This document shows positions 8,378 to 16,011 of a stretch of DNA of 16,752 bases, piece after piece. Source of the DNA: CAYWFF01 sp964458085 (GTDB taxonomy: Bacteria > Patescibacteriota > Microgenomatia > UBA8517); NCBI GenBank assembly GCA_964458085.1, contig CAYWFF010000021.1, forward strand, positions 1-16,752. The letters are read 5' to 3'. The notes under the pieces are model-generated. The model worked only from the letters and a program-made list of their open reading frames with translations, was not told where the DNA came from and made no database searches. Every line of letters starts with the position of its first letter. Position 1 is the stretch's first letter. The translations under genes were made by a program, and so were the position numbers.

Positions 8378-9274
8378 ATGAAAATATCAGTTGTAATTAA
8401 TACTTTAAACGAAGAGAAGAATTTGCCAAAAGCGCTTTCTTCAGTGAAAAAAATTGCAGACGAAATAATTGTTGTTGATATGTATTCAGATGACGCGACT
8501 CAGGAGATAGCAAAAAAGTTTGGCGCAAAAGTGTACGAGCATAAAAGAATGGGGTATGTGGAGCCTGCCAGGAATTACGCACTTTCTAAGGCTACTGGAG
8601 ACTGGATTTTAGTTTTGGATGCTGACGAAGAGCTGACACCTAGGCTAGCTGAAAAACTGATTGAGGTTACAGCAAAAGGAAAAATAGATTATTTAGCAAT
8701 TCCTCGACAAAACATTATTTTCGGCAAGTGGATGAAACACTCTCGTTTTTGGCCGGATTATAATATTCGTTTTTTTAAAAATGGGCACGTAGCTTGGAAT
8801 AGTACTATTCATTCGGTTCCTTTTACTACCGGACAAGGGACTGACCTTCCCGCTGAGGAAAGTTTCGCTTTGAAACATTATCATTACGATTCAATTGAAC
8901 AATTTGTAGAGCGGATGAACCGCTACTCTACCCATCAGGCAAAAAATTTTGTTAAAGAAAACAACGCCTTTTCTGCAAGTGATCTTATAACAAAACCTGT
9001 AAATGAGTTTTTAAGTAGATATTTCCATGGCGAAGGTTATAAGGATGGGATACATGGGTTAGCATTAGCCGGTCTCCAGGCTTTCTCTGAGTTTGTAATG
9101 TATCTGAAAGTGTGGCAATTAATGGATTTTAAGACCAAAAATCTATCAACCCGTGAAGTGATAGGTTTATTCAAAAAAAGTTCAAAAGATGCAAGCTATT
9201 GGTATGCAGATACGCTATATAAACTTGGCGGAGGACTAAAAGAACGGGTTAAGCGGAAACTTCGAATTTCCTAA
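8378..9274 (+). CDS. GT2-family glycosyltransferase, WaaE/KdtX-like (beta-1,4-glucosyltransferase group)
   Basis: This 298-residue soluble protein opens with the GT-A fold nucleotide-sugar site: ISVVINTLNEEKNL (3-16), IIVVDMYSDD (30-39), EPARNYAL (62-69) and the metal-binding LDADEEL with D81 and D83. IPRQNIIFGKWMKH (101-114) followed by WPDYNIRFF is characteristic of the WaaE/LgtF-like group, which adds a glucose or similar sugar to a lipid-linked core. The C-terminal 100 residues are longer than a minimal GT2 domain and contain amphipathic, possibly membrane-associated helices. It should act on the cytoplasmic face with a nucleotide-sugar donor; the actual sugar is not predictable. It is the first gene after a probable promoter and lies 3 bases before the next gene. 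A shorter relative lies at 10216-10992. Confidence 0.85.
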   Translation: MKISVVINTLNEEKNLPKALSSVKKIADEIIVVDMYSDDATQEIAKKFGAKVYEHKRMGYVEPARNYALSKATGDWILVLDADEELTPRLAEKLIEVTAKGKIDYLAIPRQNIIFGKWMKHSRFWPDYNIRFFKNGHVAWNSTIHSVPFTTGQGTDLPAEESFALKHYHYDSIEQFVERMNRYSTHQAKNFVKENNAFSASDLITKPVNEFLSRYFHGEGYKDGIHGLALAGLQAFSEFVMYLKVWQLMDFKTKNLSTREVIGLFKKSSKDASYWYADTLYKLGGGLKERVKRKLRIS

Positions 9275-9277
9275 GGT

Positions 9278-10216
9278 ATGTCAAAAGTCTTCATCATAAT
9301 TCTAAACTGGAACAGAAAAGAAGACACGCTGGCGTGTTTGGAAAGCTTAATACGGATAAATATAGCCGAGCATTCCGTCAGTTTGGTCGTCGTTGATAAT
9401 GCATCCACCGATGATTCTGCTAAAGTTCTTAAAAAAGAACTTAAAAGCCTGACTTTTAAAAAGAAAAAACTTAATGGAGTTTTAATTAAAAATAAGGAAA
9501 ACTTAGGTTTTACAGGAGGAAATAATACCGGAATACGTTTAGCATATAATAGCAAAGCTGATTATGTAGTGCTTTTGAATAATGACACATTAGTCGATGA
9601 AAACTTTCTGGTGGAAATCGTAAAGTATGCAAATGAAAACAACTCAGTTGGACTAATCTCTCCCAAGATCTATTTTGCGCCGGGATTTGAATTTCATAAA
9701 GACAGATATAGTGTGAAGGATAAAGGAAAAGTTATATGGTATATGGGTGGGAAAATGGATTGGAATAACATTTATGGCACGAACGAAGGAGTAGATGAGG
9801 TAGACCAAGGACAGTTTGAATCTCCGCATACAACTGATTTTGCAACAGGTGCTTGTATGCTTATTTCAAAATCAGTCATTGAAAAAGTAGGTTATCTTGA
9901 CGATAGCTATTTTATGTATTTAGAAGATGTGGATCTTTCGGAAAGAGTTAGGAGGGCGGGGTATGAAGTTCGGGTGGTTCCTCAATCAAAAGTATGGCAT
10001 AAGGTGGCTCAAAGCTCGGGAGTTGGAAGCAGTTTAAATGATTATTTTATACATAGAAACAGACTTTTATTCGGTTTCAAATATGCATCTTTTAGAACTA
10101 AACTTGCTCTAATCAGAGAAAGCGCCCGGCTTATTTTTAAAGGAAGGAAGTGGCAAAAACGCGGAATAACCGACTTTTATCTATCCCGTTTGGGAATGGG
10201 AAGCTGGGGTAAATAA
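9278..10216 (+). CDS. GT2-family glycosyltransferase, rhamnosyltransferase (RfbF/WcaA)-like
   Basis: A 312-residue GT-A enzyme with all motifs of the RfbF/WcaA-like GT2 group: IIILNWNRKEDT (6-17), VVVDNASTDDS (37-47), NKENLGFTGGNNTGI (72-86), LLNNDT at 99-104 as the DXD-equivalent, GACMLISK in the acceptor domain, and LEDVDLSERV with E216, D217 and D219, where the acidic ED pair usually supplies the catalytic base. H241 and the R260-N261 pair near the C-terminus are also typical. Related enzymes transfer rhamnose or other deoxy sugars from dTDP/UDP donors to a growing lipid-linked glycan on the cytoplasmic side. A dTDP-rhamnose donor is a family-level guess only. The start ATG lies 3 bases after the preceding stop, with AAGG too close to it to act as a normal ribosome binding site. 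The stop overlaps the next start by one base. Confidence 0.87.
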   Translation: MSKVFIIILNWNRKEDTLACLESLIRINIAEHSVSLVVVDNASTDDSAKVLKKELKSLTFKKKKLNGVLIKNKENLGFTGGNNTGIRLAYNSKADYVVLLNNDTLVDENFLVEIVKYANENNSVGLISPKIYFAPGFEFHKDRYSVKDKGKVIWYMGGKMDWNNIYGTNEGVDEVDQGQFESPHTTDFATGACMLISKSVIEKVGYLDDSYFMYLEDVDLSERVRRAGYEVRVVPQSKVWHKVAQSSGVGSSLNDYFIHRNRLLFGFKYASFRTKLALIRESARLIFKGRKWQKRGITDFYLSRLGMGSWGK

Positions 10217-10992
10217 TGAAAACAATTATACTATCTGCAGTGGTTATTGCCTTAAATGAAGAGAAAAATATCGGAGATTGTTTAGCGTCATTGGCGTTTG
10301 CCGATGAGATAATTGTTGTTGATACAGGATCTGCGGATAAAACTGTAGAAATTGCAAAAAATAATAATGCGAAAGTTATTAACACCACTCAGGGAAGTTA
10401 CAAAGACTGGAGAACAAAAGGTCTTGAATCTGCAAGGGGTGAGTGGGTTATGTATGTTGATACAGATGAACGCGTTACACCACTCCTTAGAAAAGAAGTT
10501 GTTCAAACAATTACAAGTTACGATGCTAATTCTCCAACAGCTTATGCTATACCTCGTAAAAATATAATTTTAGGGCATGAGTTAAAGCATGGAGGATGGT
10601 GGCCAGACTATGTCATCAGGTTGTTTATAAAAGCCCATTTGAGCGGTTGGAAAAATGAGTTACATGAAGAACCTATTTATTCCGGAGACCTAGGTTATTT
10701 AAATGAGCCGCTTACCCATCTCAAACATAATAACTTAGAAGATATGGTGACTAAAACAAATAAGTGGTCCCTTACAGAAGCAAAACTTTTATATGATTCT
10801 CATCATCCAAAGATGGTATGGTGGAGGTTTTTTAGGATAATGGCAACAGAAGCGTGGCTTAGGATTGTAAAAGAAAAAGCCTTTTTAGACGGCTCTGTGG
10901 GAATCTTATATGCACTATATCAAGTGTGGAGCAGATTTATCACTTATGCAAAGTTGTGGGAGTTACAACATATTTCTCGTAGTCAAAAATGA
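10216..10992 (+). CDS. GT2-family glycosyltransferase, WaaE-like (second paralog)
   Basis: A 258-residue GT2 enzyme paralogous to the product of 8378-9274. It carries VVIALNEEKNIGDCL (9-23), EIIVVDTGSADKT (31-43), the metal site VDTDER with D82 and D84, and the group-specific IPRKNIILG (112-120) followed by KHGGWWPDYVIRLF, with LHEEP at about 149-153. The 8378 protein has EPARNYAL at the position before the DXD motif; this one has DWRTKGLESA (64-73), and its C-terminus is about 40 residues shorter. The two probably use the same fold with different donors or acceptors. The C-terminal region contains hydrophobic, Trp-rich helices that may lie on the membrane. Its ATG sits in a TAATG overlap with the preceding gene and its TGA in an ATGA overlap with the following gene, so it is surely co-transcribed with both. 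Confidence 0.86.
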   Translation: MKTIILSAVVIALNEEKNIGDCLASLAFADEIIVVDTGSADKTVEIAKNNNAKVINTTQGSYKDWRTKGLESARGEWVMYVDTDERVTPLLRKEVVQTITSYDANSPTAYAIPRKNIILGHELKHGGWWPDYVIRLFIKAHLSGWKNELHEEPIYSGDLGYLNEPLTHLKHNNLEDMVTKTNKWSLTEAKLLYDSHHPKMVWWRFFRIMATEAWLRIVKEKAFLDGSVGILYALYQVWSRFITYAKLWELQHISRSQK

Positions 10993-12572
10993 AACATTTT
11001 AAAAAGATTAATAAACTTAGCCCCATGATTCGTGATGGCAAAATCTTTAATTACAGGAACTTTATTATTCTGTTTCTTTTTGTGACAACTTTTTTAGTGA
11101 GGATCAGTTATGTTTCTGAAAAATCATTAACTTTTGGTTTTGACCAAGGAAGAGATGCCTTTATAATCCAGGAAATTATTGATGGTGATGTTAAAATATT
11201 AGGACCTTCTGTTAGTGGAGTTCCCGGGTTAAGTCATGGTGTTTTATATTATTACTTTATGCTACCTCCGTATTTTGTTGACGGAAGCCCAATAACAGCA
11301 GCGTATTATTTAGCATTCATAAACAGTCTAACAATATTTGTTATTTACATCTTGATGTATTTCTTGACTAAAAAGCAAACAGCTGCATTTATTGCAATGC
11401 TTTTGTTTACCGTTTCTTTTGAAGCCAGTCAGTATGCCACTTGGTTATCTAATCCAGCAATGGGTATATGGTTCGTTACACTCTTATACTTGGGTATATA
11501 CTTATGGATTAAACAAAAAAGCTTGCTTGCTCCTTTAATTACTGGTGTTTCTTTCGGATTATCTATCCAATCTAACATATCGCTTACTTACCATTTATTT
11601 GCAATTATATTCTTACTATTCTTAAACAGAGATAAGATCACACTTAAAAGCATTTTACTATTTTCAGCCTCCTTTATACTCTCAATAAGTACAATAATTG
11701 CCGCAGCTGTTATTTTTGGAAAAGAATCAAGTTTTACTTATTTGTTGGAAGGTAAAGAGCAATATATTATAGAGAACATGGGTAAAATATTTATAAACTA
11801 TGGTAAGCAAATGAGTGAAATAATAAATAACAACTTTACTACTGATGCAGGTTATTATTCTCTTTTAAATGGTTTAGGTTTAGTTGTAATTGTACTTTTT
11901 GACATCATAAAAAGAAATAAATATAACTTTGAAAAAGGGTTTTTGCTCGTTTGGTTTCTCTCTTACAGTCCGGGGGCGCTAATTAGTACTAAATACATTC
12001 CTCATACAACAGTTGGGATCGGAATTGGACTTATACTATTAGTCTCAGTCTATTTATATCAAATTTACTTAAAAAACCGATTTCTAGGTATTGCCTTTAT
12101 ATCGTTTATTGTGATTAGTAATTTGTCACAAATTAGTCAGCATAACAAACAAGGGCAAACCATATTTGCGATACAAAAAGATATGATTTTGAAGAATCAA
12201 CTAGCAATAATAGATTATACTTACAACAATTCAAACGGTAAGGAGTTTTGTGTAAACACTCTAACTAGTCCTCTTTTTATTAACACAACTTGGTCCTATC
12301 TTTACAACTGGTATGGAAAGGAAACTTATGGGTACTTACCATATTGGTGCGGGAGAGACCAGATAAATACGCTGGGTAACAATTTAATTACATATTCGAA
12401 AAACAACTTTATAAGTGAAATAGATCATTATTACATTGTAGAAGACATGAACGGTATTCCGGAAAGATATTTGGAATATGGTTTAGGCGAAGAAAATGCT
12501 AGGTCTAAGTTTATAGATGAAATACATTTTGGTGAACTTTTAGTTCAACACAGGATACTTGATAATTATTAA
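10989..12572 (+). CDS. GT39-like (GT-C) membrane glycosyltransferase with a cysteine-bearing outer domain
   Basis: This 527-residue protein has about 11-12 hydrophobic segments and a first outer loop reading FGFDQGRDAF (49-58; D52, R55, D56). LGPSVSGVPGLSHG (71-84) and then YYYFMLPP follow, a pattern recalling GT39-like proteins in which DQ-RDA replaces the usual DEA. A soluble domain of about 145 residues follows the last helix. Its C421 and C454 are the only cysteines in the protein and could form a disulfide on the outer face. It presumably transfers a sugar from a lipid-linked donor; donor and acceptor are unknown. The start at ATG 10989 overlaps the preceding stop (ATGA) and leaves a basic N-terminus of about 24 residues before the first helix. 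Four hand-counted 60-base lines average about 28% GC against about 37% for three lines in the flippase gene, so its composition differs from at least one neighbour. A gap of 21 bases follows. Confidence 0.78.
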   Translation: MKHFKKINKLSPMIRDGKIFNYRNFIILFLFVTTFLVRISYVSEKSLTFGFDQGRDAFIIQEIIDGDVKILGPSVSGVPGLSHGVLYYYFMLPPYFVDGSPITAAYYLAFINSLTIFVIYILMYFLTKKQTAAFIAMLLFTVSFEASQYATWLSNPAMGIWFVTLLYLGIYLWIKQKSLLAPLITGVSFGLSIQSNISLTYHLFAIIFLLFLNRDKITLKSILLFSASFILSISTIIAAAVIFGKESSFTYLLEGKEQYIIENMGKIFINYGKQMSEIINNNFTTDAGYYSLLNGLGLVVIVLFDIIKRNKYNFEKGFLLVWFLSYSPGALISTKYIPHTTVGIGIGLILLVSVYLYQIYLKNRFLGIAFISFIVISNLSQISQHNKQGQTIFAIQKDMILKNQLAIIDYTYNNSNGKEFCVNTLTSPLFINTTWSYLYNWYGKETYGYLPYWCGRDQINTLGNNLITYSKNNFISEIDHYYIVEDMNGIPERYLEYGLGEENARSKFIDEIHFGELLVQHRILDNY

Positions 12573-12593
12573 ATTTATAGATACCTAAAAACA

Positions 12594-13616
12594 ATGAAAG
12601 CGGCTATTTATAATCCATATCTTGATACTCTAGGAGGAGGAGAACGCTACACTCTTTCTTTCGCAAGAGTTTTAGCCGATAAAGGATACTCTGTTTTTAT
12701 TGAGTGGAAGGATGCAGCTATTTTAAATAAGCTCGAAAATAGGTTTGGCATTGCAACTGACAATATAAAAGTCACAGGTTCTGTTGAAAGAGGGGATGGT
12801 TATGATGTTCTTTTTTGGGTGTCAGACGGAAGTATCCCTTTACTAAAAGCGCGTAAAAACTTTCTCCATTTTCAGTTTCCATTTACCGATGTCAATGGCA
12901 GCGCTCTCCATAATAAAATGAAGTTTTTTCGGATTAATAAAAGCATCTGTAACTCTGACTTTACAAGAGCGGTGATAGACAAAGAGTATGGTATTAAAAG
13001 TATCGTGATATATCCTCCCGTAGCCACCTCAGACTTTAAAGTGGCAAAGAAAGAAAACTATATTTTGTATGTAGGAAGATTTTCTGATTTAACTCAAAAG
13101 AAAGGTCATGATGTTCTCATAGAAACTTTTAAAAGAATATTTACAGATTTACCCCAGTGGCGCTTGGTACTTGCAGGTGGTGCTGAAGTCGGAAGCAGCT
13201 CATATCTTAACTCATTAAAAGAGGAAGCTAAAGGATTTCCTATAGACTTTATTGAAAGTCCTTCATTTATTGATTTAGTTAAATTATATAGTCATGCATC
13301 ACTTTTTTGGTCGGCAGCAGGTTACGGTGTAGATGAAATTAAAAACCCTAAACAGGTTGAACATTTTGGAATATCAGTGGTTGAAGCAATGGCAGCTGAA
13401 AGCATTCCATTAGTGTGTAATAAAGGCGGTTATAAAGAAATTGTCGAAAATGGTGTTAATGGATTTTTGTGGGACACCATAGAACAATTAATTGATTCTA
13501 CTTTAAATATTATAGCAGCCAAAGAACTTAGAAAGGATTTAGCAAAACGTGCTAAAAGAACCAGTGAACAATTCTCTTACACAAACTTTCAAAAAGAAGT
13601 TTCAAAAATTCTTTAA
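12594..13616 (+). CDS. GT4-family (GT-B fold) glycosyltransferase
   Basis: A 340-residue retaining glycosyltransferase of the GT4 family. The N-terminal half shows NPYLDTLGGGERYTL (7-21), the acceptor-side glycine-rich loop. The linker CNSDFTRAVI (119-128) leads to the donor domain, which begins YILYVGRFSDLTQKKGHDVL (156-175; R162 and K169/K170 usually contact the donor phosphates). The family's E-x7-E motif is E257 to E264 within EHFGISVVEAMA, followed by GGYKEIVENGVNGFLW. The length is normal for compact GT4 enzymes. It should add a sugar from a nucleotide donor to a lipid-linked glycan on the cytoplasmic side; the linkage cannot be told. It follows the previous gene by 21 bases without a Shine-Dalgarno. 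A poor TATAGA at 12576 could give it some independent transcription, though this is doubtful. Its 3' end overlaps the next gene by up to 68 bases. Confidence 0.88.
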   Translation: MKAAIYNPYLDTLGGGERYTLSFARVLADKGYSVFIEWKDAAILNKLENRFGIATDNIKVTGSVERGDGYDVLFWVSDGSIPLLKARKNFLHFQFPFTDVNGSALHNKMKFFRINKSICNSDFTRAVIDKEYGIKSIVIYPPVATSDFKVAKKENYILYVGRFSDLTQKKGHDVLIETFKRIFTDLPQWRLVLAGGAEVGSSSYLNSLKEEAKGFPIDFIESPSFIDLVKLYSHASLFWSAAGYGVDEIKNPKQVEHFGISVVEAMAAESIPLVCNKGGYKEIVENGVNGFLWDTIEQLIDSTLNIIAAKELRKDLAKRAKRTSEQFSYTNFQKEVSKIL

Positions 13617-16011
13617 TCAATCAAATACAATTGTACCGATTATTTTTTTGTTTATCCTAAGTTGTATCTTTTTTTATCCTGTTATTTTTCAAAATAAAAT
13701 AGCATTACCTTTAGATGCTTTAGTTGGAGCACATATTCCTTGGACCGAACTTAAATGGGAAGATTATCCTGCCGGAGTGCCTATTAAGAATCAGGAAATT
13801 ACAGATGCCATTTCGCAGTTTTATCCTTGGAGATCACTTGTAGGAAGTTTTTGGCGAGCAGGGGTTGCACCGCTTTGGAATCAGTATATGTTCTCAGGAA
13901 CTCCACTTCTCGCTACACTTCATTCTGCTGCTTTGTACCCGTTTAATGCCCTTTACTTAGTATTAACTGATGTCCAGGCATGGAACGCTTTAATTTTTCT
14001 GCAGATATTTTTAGGCGGGGTGTTCATGTATCTTTTTTTGAATAAGCTTGTAGCAAATAGATTTGCAGCAGTTTTCGGCAGTATCGCTTTTACTTTTTCA
14101 GGTTATATGATTGCTTGGCTTGAATTTGCAACCGGAGGTCTAGCCGGAATTTGGTTACCAGTTTTACTTTTAATTCTACTAATGCTTTCTGAACAAATTA
14201 AATTTAAATGGGTAGTGTCAATATCAATTACCTTTTTTTTCATTTTTACAGCAGGTGATTTTCAGGTGCCAATGTATAGCACTCTAGTCTACATAATGTT
14301 TACTTTATTTTTATGGCTAAAAAATAGAAAGGTTTTGTTCTTAGTTTATTCTGGTATAGGGTTAGTGTCTGGAATACTATTGGCAGCTCCTCAACTGATC
14401 CCCACTTTTGAACTTTATTTGAATTCAATTAGAACCGATGACCCTTATATTGTTGAGTATTTCTATGGACTCATGCATTGGGAAAAATTAGCGAACTTCC
14501 TATGGCCGGACTTTTTCGGCAATATTGTTACCAGGAACTATTGGGGTAAATTTGGTTTCCATGAATATGTGGGCTTTGTGGGAATTACAACAATTGTATT
14601 TGCAGCGTTTTCAATCGCTACAAAAAAGTTAAAGTATGAAGTATTTTTTACTATACTTCTGGTTATTGCAATGCTATTTCTTTTTCCCACACCTTTTGGA
14701 TTTTTACCGTATAAACTGCATATTCCTGCGCTTGGAACTAGTTCTGCAAGCCGTTTGCTTTTTCTGACTGATTTTTGTCTGGCAACTTTGGCTGCTTTCG
14801 GAATTGCGAAAATGCAAAAAGAGAAAAAATTTTTAAAGTTAATTAAAACAACACAATATCTACTATTAATTACTTTAACAGTCGCAGTTTCTATAATATT
14901 TGCAGTCTTATATATAAAAGCTAATGTTAACGGAACAGTGGTACCAATTGTCGGCAATTTGCAGGTTGCATTAAAAAATATGATTCCTTCCTCAGTAATT
15001 TTACTGGCTTTACTCGTTTCACTTTTTATTATTAATAGTAAATATCTTACTAAAAAAATTAATAAAAATAATTTGATTCGACATTTTATATTACCAAGCA
15101 TTCTTCTAACCCTAATAACTTTCGAAATGTTATATTTTGCATGGAAGAACACCCCTTTTTCTCCAAAAGAATTTTTATTTCCAACAACGAAAATAATCGA
15201 TCACTTAAAACAAAAAGAAGGACGAATTGCAGGAGGTATACCACTTAACTATTTTATGGTTTACGGAATTTCTTCTGCAGAGGGGTATGATCCTATTTAT
15301 CCGGAAAGAAGCGGTGACTGGTTTTCTGCAGTGAATCACGGAAAGTTGGGATCTACGCAAAGCAGATACGGGCTTATCCACAATTTTGCATCGCCTCTTA
15401 TAAACTACGCAAACGTTACATCAATAGTTGACTATAAAAAAGACGTTTATGGCGGCATTTCCCAAAACGGTAAGTTGTATACCGGTAATACTCCGGACCG
15501 TTATACACAGGAGTTTCAGGAAGGACGGGCTATTGTTTTTCATAATAAAGAAGCTTTTCCTTATGCTTGGATAGCACAAAATTATGTTGTTAATAATTCC
15601 CGTGCAGAAGTAATTGAAAGTTTATTGAAATTAGGAGCCAACGATCGGCTGGTAGCAGTATTGGAAAAGGATCCCGGAAAAAGTTTCCAAAAAACAGAAC
15701 CGGGAACAGTCACAAATGTATCCAAGAGTTTTAATTCGATTACAGTGTCTCTTGATAATGCTTCAGACTCGCTTTTAGTAATTGCTGAGACACCGCTAAA
15801 TGGCTGGCATGCGTTCGTAAACAGCAATGAAATAGAAATTATTCCGGCTAATATAATTAACCAAGCTGTGGTAATACCTAAAGGAACCCGTGAAGTGCAA
15901 TTTATTTATCGCCCTAGCTCCTATACAATAGGTGTAGCTATAAGCTTAACAACAGTTGCGTTATTTTTATTTATATTATTACTGTCTTATAAAAAAACAT
16001 TAAACTCATGA
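13549..16011 (+). CDS. YfhO-like large membrane protein (PF09586-like, GT-C type)
   Basis: At 820 residues this is the largest protein here. It resembles the bacterial YfhO family: after the first helix it has LPLDALVG (53-60), ITDAISQFYPW (84-94; D86), then APLWNQYMFSGTPLLA (107-122), all typical of the first outer loops. About a dozen helices follow, then a soluble region (about 535-775) containing YGISSAEGYDPIYPER and, near the end, NGWHAFVN (G752, W753) with VVIPKGTREVQFIYRP before the final helix. Firmicute YfhO is linked to glycosylation of lipoteichoic acid; here a sugar-transfer role on some surface polymer is inferred. The start is uncertain: GTG 13549 has AAAGGA 11-12 bases upstream, while GTG 13564 is the only other early choice. 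Either overlaps the GT4 gene by 53-68 bases. The TGA overlaps the next ATG. Confidence 0.83.
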   Translation: MLKEPVNNSLTQTFKKKFQKFFNQSNTIVPIIFLFILSCIFFYPVIFQNKIALPLDALVGAHIPWTELKWEDYPAGVPIKNQEITDAISQFYPWRSLVGSFWRAGVAPLWNQYMFSGTPLLATLHSAALYPFNALYLVLTDVQAWNALIFLQIFLGGVFMYLFLNKLVANRFAAVFGSIAFTFSGYMIAWLEFATGGLAGIWLPVLLLILLMLSEQIKFKWVVSISITFFFIFTAGDFQVPMYSTLVYIMFTLFLWLKNRKVLFLVYSGIGLVSGILLAAPQLIPTFELYLNSIRTDDPYIVEYFYGLMHWEKLANFLWPDFFGNIVTRNYWGKFGFHEYVGFVGITTIVFAAFSIATKKLKYEVFFTILLVIAMLFLFPTPFGFLPYKLHIPALGTSSASRLLFLTDFCLATLAAFGIAKMQKEKKFLKLIKTTQYLLLITLTVAVSIIFAVLYIKANVNGTVVPIVGNLQVALKNMIPSSVILLALLVSLFIINSKYLTKKINKNNLIRHFILPSILLTLITFEMLYFAWKNTPFSPKEFLFPTTKIIDHLKQKEGRIAGGIPLNYFMVYGISSAEGYDPIYPERSGDWFSAVNHGKLGSTQSRYGLIHNFASPLINYANVTSIVDYKKDVYGGISQNGKLYTGNTPDRYTQEFQEGRAIVFHNKEAFPYAWIAQNYVVNNSRAEVIESLLKLGANDRLVAVLEKDPGKSFQKTEPGTVTNVSKSFNSITVSLDNASDSLLVIAETPLNGWHAFVNSNEIEIIPANIINQAVVIPKGTREVQFIYRPSSYTIGVAISLTTVALFLFILLLSYKKTLNS

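Noticed and set aside
12559..12593. Possible promoter (TTGATA, TATAGA) before the GT4 gene.
   Set aside because: The spacing between the two boxes is only 11 bases, and the distance from -10 to start does not match the two better elements at 1955 and 8363. In AT-rich DNA such a match is expected by chance.
13533..13616. Fusion of the GT4 and YfhO-like proteins by programmed frameshift in the A-rich overlap.
   Set aside because: A +1 shift would be needed, there is no recognised shift-prone codon pattern, the GT4 protein ends at a normal length, and a soluble enzyme joined to YfhO would be unprecedented as far as I know.
14538..15152. A 204-codon open frame on the minus strand.
   Set aside because: It lies wholly inside the YfhO-like gene, whose protein has clear family motifs. 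The antisense product shows no recognisable domain or upstream signals, and AT-rich membrane-protein genes often give such shadows.
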